Positions 7,330-14,445 of a stretch of DNA of 14,445 bases are shown here, piece by piece. Position 1 is the first letter of the stretch, and the number at the start of each line of letters is the position of its first letter. A program made the position numbers and the translations under genes. This DNA is from Asterionellopsis glacialis (taxonomy: Eukaryota; Bacillariophyta; Plagiogrammaphyceae; Rhaphoneidales; Asterionellopsidaceae), in the NCBI GenBank assembly GCA_014885115.2, contig WKLE02003324.1, forward strand, positions 1 to 14,445, read 5' to 3'. The notes below the pieces were generated by a model. The model was not told the origin of the DNA, searched no databases, and saw nothing but the letters and a program-made list of their open reading frames with translations.

Positions 7330-8416
7330 AGATGTTAGTCAAATGAATGATGATTATGAAGAAGGAGTTTGGGTAATGCACACAACTTCTTTCAAAACTG
7401 GTATCAAGTGGTTAGGTTGTGCTCTCAGCAGTGGAGAAATATGTGTTTATGATACTGAACGACTGCATGTCTCGCAGACAATACCAAACGCCCATGGGAA
7501 AGCACCAATCACTGATTTAACGGCTGTTAGTTCAAATGTAATTGCTAGCTCAGGAAGTGATGGATTTATACGTTTGTTTGATTTGCGTCAGCAAGGAAGT
7601 TCTTTGGAATGTCAGATGCCACACTCCGAAGAAGCTCTTTCACTATCGATAGGATATGCCGGTGCTCTTGCAGCAGTTGGCAGTAATAAAGCGAAAATTC
7701 ACTTTTGTGATGTCAGGCAGGGGGGTATTCTTGGGTCATACGTAGACGCTCATACGGAGGAGGTGACCAGGGTACGGTTTCAGCCCGATTCACAAGATAG
7801 CTCGGCAACAACGCCCTTGTTGGTATCTGCGTCAGAGGATGGGTTGGCGTGTACATTTGATACCAGTCAAGCATCAGAAGAAGCCGCCTTAAAATCTGTT
7901 CTTAATGTTCAAACACCCTTGCGGGAAGTTGGTTTCTTTGGGCCTTCGTACGAAGGCTTATACTGTTTAACTGGTTCTGAATCAATGTCAGTTTGGCATC
8001 ATGACTCGGCTCAACGGATCTGCGATTTTGGACTCGATCTTAGATCGAAGTTGTCCCAAGCAGCTGGAGGATTCGGGGTAGACTATCTGGTCAACTGTCA
8101 CTGGGATACCCATCAAAATCAATTGTCACTGCTTGCTGGTTCCAGTACAGGTGATACAGCTCTATATAAGGTAGATGCTGGTGCTTTGTCTGTGCTGAGT
8201 ATCCTCCGTGGCGGCCACAGAGGTTGTGTTCGAAGCTGGTGCCCTATTACGTCTAAAACATTTATCACTGGTGGAGAAGATGCTCGGCTATGCGAATGGA
8301 ATTTTCATCAGTCGGTAGCTCTTAATGGGTCAATTAAAACTGGCGGAAGAGTTCTCGAAAAAGGAGGAGGTCCTTTGCGAAGACAGAAGAAAAAAACCAG
8401 CAAAGCACCTTATTGA
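7253..8416 (+). CDS. WD40-repeat protein, WDR89-like
   Basis: This single-exon protein has 387 residues, close to the length of animal WDR89. It forms WD40 blades across about residues 38-350, with recognisable strand-d ends: GEICVYDTERL (61-71), SGSDGFIRLFDLRQ (100-113), AKIHFCDVRQGG (147-158), SASEDGLACTFDTS (192-205), GSESMSVWHHD (241-251), GSSTGDTALYKVD (296-308) and TGGEDARLCEWN (339-350). The block GGHRGCVRSW followed by TGGEDA, and VDYLVNCHWD (277-286), are the strongest links to WDR89. The tail is basic (RRQKKKTSK), possibly a nuclear or nucleolar signal. WD40 propellers are scaffolds, and the specific function of this one is not deducible here. The ATG at 7253 is preceded by an in-frame TAA at 7241, so the start is well fixed unless a leader intron exists. 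Confidence is high for WD40 and moderate for the WDR89 orthology. Confidence 0.9.
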   Translation: MAATELSPSRTVVTSFTPRLSRPQNEDVSQMNDDYEEGVWVMHTTSFKTGIKWLGCALSSGEICVYDTERLHVSQTIPNAHGKAPITDLTAVSSNVIASSGSDGFIRLFDLRQQGSSLECQMPHSEEALSLSIGYAGALAAVGSNKAKIHFCDVRQGGILGSYVDAHTEEVTRVRFQPDSQDSSATTPLLVSASEDGLACTFDTSQASEEAALKSVLNVQTPLREVGFFGPSYEGLYCLTGSESMSVWHHDSAQRICDFGLDLRSKLSQAAGGFGVDYLVNCHWDTHQNQLSLLAGSSTGDTALYKVDAGALSVLSILRGGHRGCVRSWCPITSKTFITGGEDARLCEWNFHQSVALNGSIKTGGRVLEKGGGPLRRQKKKTSKAPY

Positions 8417-8594
8417 GATTTTTTTTTCACTGTTCCTCGTTTTGCCACTGCAATTGCAAGCTACACATGTAGTGGCAAATGAGCCGATCCATAAATTTAT
8501 TTATCACGATGATAGTGTAAAAGATAGTTAATAATTAAAAAAGACAGAATTCTTTGCTCGGCGAAAATTCTGAAGTTCCCGTTGTTCAGTACAC

Positions 8595-8616
8595 GCATAT
8601 TGAATACTCAATATGC
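8595..8616. repeat. Perfect 9-bp stem hairpin downstream of the WD40 gene
   Basis: GCATATTGA (8595-8603) and TCAATATGC (8608-8616) are exact reverse complements around the 4-base spacer ATAC. It lies about 180 bases past the WD40 stop, so it may fall in or near the 3' UTR. It would form a tight stem-loop in RNA. Confidence 0.5.
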
Positions 8617-8826
8617 TTGATATAGTCTGCTTTCTAGAAAAAATGACTGGTCGTAGTATTCCAACGCCAAACCTGTTATTCTTAAATCGCATTTTTAAAA
8701 ACAAGTAACAGGGTGTTGCTGTCACTTAATATGCAGCCACTATATCAATCCGTTTTGGCATTTCTCTTCATTACTTGGAAAATGGTGACATAAAATGGAA
8801 AGCAAATTTGACTGTCGTAAAAAAAG

Positions 8827-8850
8827 TCTCTCTCTCTCTATATATATATA
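8827..8850. repeat. Compound microsatellite (TC)6(TA)6
   Basis: Six TC units are followed directly by six TA units. This is a simple-sequence repeat in gene-free spacer and likely length-polymorphic. No function is implied. Confidence 0.85.
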
Positions 8851-9077
8851 ACGGTGGCGCCTAACTCCGATCAAGAATGTATTTGATGTCTTATCAATAA
8901 ATGATTTTGCATTCACCTACTATTGTGGCATAGGACGAAAAGCCAAAAAGTGCTTGGGAGGTGATGCTATTTATTATTTTATTGATACCAATACCAAGAT
9001 TTTTGGTGATGCATTCCAAATTGGTATTTAGTTTTTATAATATGTTCGTTCTGCTAACTTGGACCCTCTAGAGGTAA

Positions 9078-9128
9078 TAGTCCTATGGTACAGAACTCGT
9101 AGGACTACCACTCTCTCTCTAGAGAGAG
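9078..9128. repeat. TAGTCCTA inverted repeat next to a 16-bp CT/AG palindrome
   Basis: TAGTCCTA (9078-9085) pairs perfectly with TAGGACTA (9100-9107) over a 14-base spacer. It is followed at 9113-9128 by the perfect palindrome CTCTCTCTAGAGAGAG. The same two motif types sit together at 2238-2269 upstream of Utp14, so they look like members of one dispersed family. Confidence 0.6.
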
Positions 9129-10327
9129 TCTAAAACTATAATACATGGTAGTCTGACGACGGACAGTCATAAGACGGATAAACCGGAATTGACACCCAAG
9201 ATAAAAATACTGAAAGAGCGGGAAATGATGAAAATGCAAAGTCTGCGATCACAGATTCAGCCTCTCTATAGGCCCTAGAGTAAGTATGATATCATAAATA
9301 CTTCTTTGTCTGTAAAAAATGCATAAAAAATTGCCGATACCGGCATACATACAAGCAGGAAGGGTTGGTAGTCGGTTCATTTCAATGATGACTAGGATCT
9401 ACTTAGAAAAACAAATTACTACGCCATCGTTTTTCTCGTTACCTTGTACGCTACCTTGTAGGGGCTATTTTCTGAAAACGGTATGCGGGAAAGAACAGAA
9501 CAAGTTTAGGTCCGGCCCTTTAGACCCGTTCTTTCACTTCTTGTTTCGCGTATCATCTGCATTGCAGTATTAGTATTTACATTTGTAGAACAGGTTTTCT
9601 AATATATATAATCATGTCCACCGGAAAAATCTGTGGTTCACGGTGACACACTGCATTCTGCTCTTGACGGTATCTCGTACGAAATCATTTTGTCAGTGTC
9701 TGTACCTGTAGGTTGAAGGTTCGCGATTGGTCAAAATGGGACTAAACTTCAACATGTTCTTTTCTTTCTTCAAGAACCAATAAGAATTGAAAATATCATA
9801 TTCTCAAGATTCCTGTTGGGAAGTTCGGGAAGTTCTTCTTCTACTCCGGTCATGGTGGATTTTTAACAATAATAACATGCTGGTATATTCTCCACTTCTT
9901 GTAGAGTACCCTACTAGGTAATTCTACCTTTTAACTGGTAGTATTTCTACCTTACTGGATGTGGGTACCTCGTGGCTGCGGGTACTTTGAACCGTTTATC
10001 ATGACGACAATGTCTATTACTTAAGGACTACATGCACTATCAATATGCAGAAGGTAACAATTTAGAATCCTGAAATATCATACTTACTACAGTTTTATAC
10101 TGTTTGTAGTTCGCTGAATTATTTTTATTTTTACGGACTATTTTCGGAATGATTACTATCAGATACTTGAATTTTGTTCTCCGTACATAGATAGATAGTT
10201 GTAGGACCTAGTAACAACGTGTCATCCAAATAATGTCGAAGCAAACCCCGATAACATACTGACAGTACCAAAGTCAGAAAGGCTCATCATCCCTGAACCA
10301 TTTATTTATTACTGGGGTCCTGCTCCT

Positions 10328-10344
10328 GGTTTCACGGTGAAACC
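10328..10344. repeat. 17-bp near-perfect palindrome
   Basis: GGTTTCAC (10328-10335), a central G, then GTGAAACC (10337-10344) are perfectly complementary. CCT before and AGG after extend the stem across a one-base bulge. A related TGGTTCACGGTGA lies at 9635-9647. Perfect dyad symmetry with a one-base centre resembles a dimeric protein-binding site more than an RNA hairpin; that is inference. Confidence 0.5.
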
Positions 10345-10435
10345 TAGGTTTTACGAGTAAAAGTACTATGCTCGTACTGTACATGCACCTGGTATAATCA
10401 TTACGGCAGAATATGTAGGACCTTAGGTTATTTTT

Positions 10436-10532
10436 GGTACCAGGTACATTCTTTATTTTTGGTTGTTGATTGCATGCTGATGACAGGCGGTTACCCGGGT
10501 AAGGTCGCGGAATCCTTTATGTACCTGGTACC
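10436..10532. repeat. 14-bp inverted repeat with TACCTGGTA core
   Basis: GGTACCAGGTACAT (10436-10449) and ATGTACCTGGTACC (10519-10532) are exact reverse complements, 69 bases apart. Related ACCTGGTA copies occur at 10387-10394, 10553-10560 and 13807-13814, and AGTACCTGGTACT at 14376-14388. It could be the termini of a small element or paired binding sites. No flanking target duplication is obvious. Confidence 0.55.
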
Positions 10533-10785
10533 TTAGTAATGAGCCATACATTACCTGGTATATATTTATTACATTGTACCTGTACAGTTGTTTGAAGACA
10601 CTACTATCATCGTATCATAGCCCTCACTTACTTACGGAGTCTACCTGTAAAGGTATTAATAACTAATATTAAAATAGAACGATTGGTCCCGACCGACAGT
10701 CGATTGGTTCTTAGTAACGCGATTGAGATTGCGAGATTAGTTGCAAGAAAAGCAGAGAATCTCAGATCCCTGAAACCGAGTTACG

Positions 10786-12371
10786 ATGTCAGGCCAATTA
10801 CTTCTTCACCAGCCCTCAGAAACCAAGGCAATAACGATGGAAGATTCGCCTTCAGATATGTCTGGCATGATGGATGCCCCGTTATCCCTCCTCCGAGATA
10901 CCGCGGCAGATATTGTTCACGGAACGACAAACAAGTCCAATTTGTTTGACCCCGAAGCCGAAGCCAAACTGCCTCAGTATGACTCTTCAGGTGTGTCTTC
11001 TTAACCTCCGTTTACCTAATTTTTCTAGGATTGATTCATTGCATTTTCGTGCGTGGCCGATCTAATGCTGTTTTATCAACTCGTTTTCTTTTCTACAGAG
11101 GTTGTGCTGGGGAAGATCCTCGGACGTGGTGGCTTTTGCGTCGCTCAAGAAGTGTCCTCCCTCAGACTTGCAGACTTCAATCGGCAGAAGTCCTTTCAAA
11201 AATTGGCATGGAGACAGAAGAAAGTCAGCAAAACCTGCACAAATCATCTCAACAACGATGAAGAAAGTGTCAACGAATCAGAACCGTCTCGTGAAACATT
11301 AGCTGAAAAATGTACCCGAAACGGAAAGCCCCGCTTTGTGGTCAAAACTCTATCCGACGATTGGTCTGGGAGGCATAGATTGAGCTACATGAAAGGAGTC
11401 GTCGATCTTGCAATGGAAGCTAAATTCCTTGCTGTTTTGTCTCACCCCAACATAATTAAACTTAGGGGCATATCGAAGGTAGGACCCTTCCAAGAAGGTT
11501 ATTTCCTTATAATTGATTATCTTCCTGAGACTTTAACTAAAAGGCTGAAGAAATGGTCAATTATTGACCGACAAACCCGAGGCATAACAGGGAAACTGAC
11601 CGGAGCAAAGAAAAAGAAGGGAACACTAGTTGCAGATAGACTGGTTGCCGCGTGGGATATTGCAAACGCTATGAATTATCTTCATGAAATGAATATCATC
11701 TATCGTGACTTGGTAAGTTGAACGCTTTTTCGCGGAAAAATAAGGAAACTGCATCTGATGTACCAAATTTTCATGAGTTCAAATCTAACATTTACAATTG
11801 TAACATTCTACAACAGAAACCAGACAATATTGGATTTGGCTATCAAGGACGAGCAAAGCTTTTTGATTTTGGTTTGGCCAGACAACTTCCAGAAAACGAA
11901 AAAGACAAAGATGATAACTACAAGATGACTGGTTTAACAGGTGCCATTCGATATATGGCTCCCGAAGTGGCAAAGAAACAGCACTACAACCTATCAGCTG
12001 ATGTTTATTCCTTTGGCATTTTGTTTTGGTACATTATGGCCCTGGAACCTCCTTTCTGCCTATACACAAACGAGATGATCTTAGATAGAGTCTGTATGAA
12101 GAACCATCGCCCCCTCGCACTTGCTGCATGGCCTGAGGATTATGCGAGGATAATGAAGTCGTGTTGGAACGAAGATGCCAAAGTCAGACCAGATTTCAAC
12201 GAAGTTAAAGAGTCTGTGCGCAGTTTAATTTTGGGATCTTTTCCCCAGCTCTCTGGAATACTCGATATACCAGTAGATTCAAACGAGAGTGACAATGGTC
12301 TTTCATTGTCAATAAGAAGCTTCGCAAGTTCGCGAAGTGGGTATTCGATGGACCAACGCAAAAATAGATAG
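10786..12371 (+). CDS. TKL-like protein kinase, three exons
   Basis: Exons 10786-10990, 11099-11712 and 11817-12371 join to 457 residues. The kinase core is complete: glycine loop GKILGRGGFCVA (73-84); VVK with Lys151; alpha-C Glu175 in DLAMEAKFLAVLSHPNIIKL; catalytic loop YRDLKPDN (270-277, Tyr replacing His of HRD); KLFDFGLA with Asp290; RYMAPE (318-323); then DVYSFGILFWYIM. All residues needed for activity are present. The MAPE/DVYSFG pattern fits the tyrosine-kinase-like group of Ser/Thr kinases. Two hydrophilic inserts stand out: about 60 residues between the glycine loop and Lys151, and a Lys-rich one before the catalytic loop. There is no membrane segment, so it is probably cytosolic. 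The first ATG (10786) follows an in-frame TGA at 10771; later ATGs at 10834 and 10858 are possible starts. The Ser-rich C-terminal tail has no known domain, and the substrate is unknown. The gene converges with the beta-helix gene across 162 bases. Confidence 0.92.
10991..11098 (+). other. Kinase intron 1
   Basis: A 108-nt, phase-1 intron has donor TCAG|GTGTGT and acceptor TTTTCTACAG|AG. A CTAAT branch-like site lies at 11062-11066. Splicing rebuilds a split Glu codon and links the N-terminal exon to the glycine loop. A TTTTCTAG acceptor ending at 11028 would leave the kinase frame. Confidence 0.88.
11713..11816 (+). other. Kinase intron 2
   Basis: A 104-nt, phase-0 intron has donor TTG|GTAAGT and acceptor CAACAG|AAA. 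A CTAAC branch-like site lies at 11785-11789. It interrupts the catalytic loop exactly between RDL and KPDN, and splicing restores the motif, which is strong support for these borders. Confidence 0.93.
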
Positions 12372-12533
12372 ATCAAAATGGAAGATAGATATTATGCAAA
12401 TGCAAGCGAATGTAGTTCCAAACTTAATATAGACATGTTAGTTTACCCAATTGTCTACCTGATTTGATTGGAAATGTTCTGAAGAAGAACCTCGACTAGT
12501 TTAATCGAAAGATGTGGTTCGGATCATGACAAA

Positions 12534-13649
12534 TTAAGCCCGGCCATCTCCACGAATAGTAAGGGAAGTTGCTACGCCTCCACCACGTCCCTGACGAGGT
12601 GTAAATTTCGTATCTGCTATCTCGCATCGATAAAACGCAACCGAGCTAGTAGAGTTGATGTCTGCCACAGCGCCAACTTTCCCGTTTCCAACATTTCCAG
12701 TCCAATAGCAATCTTCAAAAAGTGCTTCTGCACCATCATAATGAAATGTCAAGCTCGATGTACTAGCCCCGCGGAAGGTAATGCCACGTACAACCACGTT
12801 CTTTGCTTGTGGACCAAAAGATAAGTGTGTACCATGCACATCAAGGACGCAATGCTCACACTCTAAAACTATATTTTCGGAATTAATATAGAGCGAATCT
12901 CGGCGGCTTTTTAGATATGCTCCTGGACAGATTGTGAATACAACTTCATCTTCGTAATACAAAGAATCGTCGACAGGAGTCGAAGCACTGGAAGTAGCAC
13001 CGGCATAGAAACCTGCTGCAGTAAAGGAGTTCGCTTCATCCAGTGCAGCTTTCAGCGTATGCCAATCTGAAAATCCAACTGTAAGGTCATCGCTGCACAA
13101 GGTAGGTTGAATTTTACTTTCGCTCACCGTAATATGCACCTGGGAGGCTGCATCATAATAGTAGCGAGAATCATTACCGTCAACACTATTCAAATTAGAC
13201 TTGCTGTTTTTGTATTGATCACGTTCGTTGCCTCCATTTATTTGAGTTTGGCGGTCTATATCAAGTTCAGCACCATCTCCCAAGCTATTGTGCGAAAGAA
13301 TGTCATGATCAAGAGTGGTAACGCGTTGAGCAGGGACCACAACACTGCTTTCGCGTTGGAGATTATTAAGGGAGAGAGATGCTTGATCTTGAGAATTTGT
13401 GAAAGCAATAGAAACACCTGTAGCCATACTTGTAGCCCAAGAAACCAGAACAAGAAATAAAGCTGCAATTACAACCACGAGAATATCCCTGGAGGTGATC
13501 CCAAACGAGGACGACGAATTGGTCAAGTCGTCCATGTTGACATGATGTTTGTTGTACATTTGTTGCTTTTCATTTGAAGAATTTTGTTTTTGTTTACGAG
13601 AAGTTTGCTGAGACTGCTGTCCTCCTTTTTGCGCCTTCCTGTTTCCCAT
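12534..13649 (-). CDS. Type II membrane protein with right-handed beta-helix domain
   Basis: This single-exon protein has 371 residues from ATG 13649-13647 (MGNRKAQKGG). The frame is open further upstream, but with no earlier ATG. The N-terminus (1-55) is Gln/Asn/Lys-rich and basic. A single hydrophobic helix follows (about 56-78, ILVVVIAALFLVLVSW), fitting a signal anchor with the rest in the secretory lumen or outside the cell. Residues 80-180 are hydrophilic, Ser/Asn-rich linker. From about 185, short rungs of hydrophobic strands read like a parallel beta-helix of the pectate-lyase-like fold: VVFTICPGAYL, SLYINSENIVLECEHCVLDV, NVVVRGITFRG, ALFEDCYW and SVAFYRCEIAD. Cysteines in CPG, ECEHC, DCYW and RCE could form disulfides. 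Such proteins usually bind or modify carbohydrate, but no catalytic residues can be assigned. The fold is short and stops soon after GRGGGVATSLTIRG, in mid-rung fashion, so a C-terminal loss is possible. Confidence 0.8.
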   Translation of the reverse strand: MGNRKAQKGGQQSQQTSRKQKQNSSNEKQQMYNKHHVNMDDLTNSSSSFGITSRDILVVVIAALFLVLVSWATSMATGVSIAFTNSQDQASLSLNNLQRESSVVVPAQRVTTLDHDILSHNSLGDGAELDIDRQTQINGGNERDQYKNSKSNLNSVDGNDSRYYYDAASQVHITVSESKIQPTLCSDDLTVGFSDWHTLKAALDEANSFTAAGFYAGATSSASTPVDDSLYYEDEVVFTICPGAYLKSRRDSLYINSENIVLECEHCVLDVHGTHLSFGPQAKNVVVRGITFRGASTSSLTFHYDGAEALFEDCYWTGNVGNGKVGAVADINSTSSVAFYRCEIADTKFTPRQGRGGGVATSLTIRGDGRA

Positions 13650-13769
13650 AATGATTTGAGTTGTGTTAGCAAGGTTCCGAAATGAAGTAGTTCCTATTGT
13701 CAAAGAGGGTCAATGAAACACTGAGCCTATTCGAGCTCTTGGGATAAGAGCGATGCGTAAGCAGTGGAT

Positions 13770-13809
13770 GTACGGTACCCGTACTGGTAGGACCTCTGGA
13801 GGTCCTACC
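13770..13809. repeat. Two adjacent palindromes in the beta-helix gene promoter region
   Basis: GTACGG (13770-13775) pairs with CCGTAC (13779-13784) over three bases. Directly after it, GGTAGGACCTC (13786-13796) pairs with GAGGTCCTACC (13799-13809) over two bases, a perfect 11-bp dyad. They lie 120-160 bases upstream of the beta-helix ATG. The GTAGGACC half-site resembles the motif in the other spacers. This may be a transcription-factor site or a hairpin in the 5' leader. Confidence 0.6.
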
Positions 13810-13930
13810 TGGTAAACTTCGAAGCAGAAACAAACACAGAAAAAGGGCGAAACAGATCCTTCCCAGCAAACCTCACTCTCACAGGCCCCTCATACAGAGG
13901 AGTTTTCTTATGCTCTCTAAAAAATATAAA

Positions 13931-13981
13931 GGGTGGAACTCCAGTCACGTAGCAAAATGAGTAGGATTTTTTGTTCCACCC
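13931..13981. repeat. 9-bp inverted repeat GGGTGGAAC / GTTCCACCC
   Basis: The two 9-base arms are exact reverse complements, 33 bases apart. A further GTTCCACCCC occurs at about 5265-5274 after Utp14. It could be the ends of a small element or chance. Confidence 0.4.
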
Positions 13982-14445
13982 GAAAAATGCAAGTGTTCTT
14001 GCCCCATTAGAGTCCTTATCACTGTACCAGTGGACTAGACTATTATTCGAAGTTGCATATTATTTGTGTCTCATTTAGGGAGGGTGAAGAGTTCAAAAAT
14101 ATATATATCTGTTCGACTTCTGCCACTGCGTGGTGATGTACCGGGTAGCCATAGCTTGTATTCAATGGATAGTATCTGAAAACAGTTCAAGCTCAATTGT
14201 TTGTCATTCTTACGTAAGTCCCGTTACATAATGCAATATTCTGCAAAGAAACTAAATTCAAATTAGTACATACAATATTATAGAATAGTTATTTTTTGTA
14301 GAACCTTTTTGTCCTACAGATAATATGTACCTATGTATTTCTGAGTACACTATTATAGGTTCTACTTGTTCATTCAGTACCTGGTACTTCTTACTGGGTA
14401 TTCTACTTCCTCCGTTAATCGATAATTTTCCACGGAGTTATTACT

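Larger units (their letters stand above)
8417..10785. other. 2.4 kb gene-free spacer rich in palindromes
   Basis: No convincing coding gene, tRNA or transposase remnant was seen on either strand. The longest open frames (for example 9319-9573, 84 codons) have no recognisable motif and composition like chance frames. The stretch holds a hairpin (8595-8616), a (TC)6(TA)6 microsatellite (8827-8850), TAGTCCTA/CTCTAGAG palindromes (9078-9128), a 17-bp palindrome (10328-10344) and repeated TACCTGGTA-type motifs (10387-10560). ACT(A)GGTA..TTCTACCTT occurs twice nearly in tandem at about 9913-9957. The last few hundred bases are expected to include the protein kinase promoter. Confidence 0.5.
13650..14445. 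other. Spacer upstream of the beta-helix gene
   Basis: No gene was recognised. The first 200 bases are the presumed 5' leader and promoter of the minus-strand beta-helix gene and contain two adjacent palindromes (13770-13809). Further out, GGGTGGAAC (13931-13939) and GTTCCACCC (13973-13981) form a 9-bp inverted repeat around 33 bases. A short AT microsatellite lies at about 14098-14107, and AGTACCTGGTACT, a 13-base palindrome, is at 14376-14388. The minus-strand frame over 13666-13869 starts with TTG and has no homology cue. Confidence 0.5.

Noticed and set aside
9319..9573. 84-codon plus-strand frame in the large spacer
   Set aside because: No motif, no homology cue, composition like a chance frame, no promoter or splice support.
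9700..9740. GGTTCGCGATT resembling a tRNA T-loop
   Set aside because: No matching acceptor, D or anticodon stems around it.
13650..13703. 18-residue upstream extension of the beta-helix protein
   Set aside because: The extended frame has no ATG before 13649 (position 13703 is TTG), so the ATG at 13649 was chosen.
13666..13869. Minus-strand frame beginning with a hydrophobic signal-like stretch upstream of the beta-helix gene
   Set aside because: Starts with TTG rather than ATG, overlaps the palindromes, and has no mature-domain signal; more likely 5' leader.

Overview
The window looks like nuclear DNA of a compact protist genome. Introns are few and short (87, 108 and 104 nt), each with GT..AG ends and a CTAAY-like branch site 27-36 nt before the acceptor. 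Genes are single- or few-exon and separated by 0.2-2.4 kb of AT-rich spacer. The protein content (a eukaryotic ribosome-assembly factor, an alpha-kinase remnant, a TKL-like kinase with family-type inserts, and a signal-anchored beta-helix protein) fits a stramenopile, most likely a diatom. That assignment is inference. No rRNA, tRNA, CRISPR or prokaryotic operon signal was seen.

Layout: (1) 74-390, minus strand: a piece of an alpha-kinase N-lobe with a broken frame, running towards or off the left edge. (2) 911-1465, plus: a 184-residue protein I do not recognise. (3) 2584-5145, plus, two exons: Utp14, an SSU processome component. (4) 5676-6341, plus: riboflavin kinase. (5) 7253-8416, plus: a WDR89-like WD40 protein, with an AUG-started 90-codon upstream frame overlapping its start. 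(6) 8417-10785: a 2.4 kb spacer without a convincing gene but rich in short palindromes. (7) 10786-12371, plus, three exons: a TKL-like protein kinase. (8) 12534-13649, minus: a type II membrane protein with a luminal right-handed beta-helix domain, convergent with the kinase. (9) 13650-14445: spacer with further palindromes.

The genes are unrelated housekeeping and signalling genes and do not form a pathway or cluster. The most distinctive features are the alpha-kinase fragment (too short and too broken for ordinary ORF calling), the overlapping upstream ORF of the WDR89 gene, and two families of short palindromic motifs (TAGGACTAG / CTCTAGAG and TACCTGGTA). These motifs recur in most spacers, and one copy supplies the stop codon of the riboflavin kinase gene. 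I found no convincing new multi-gene system.
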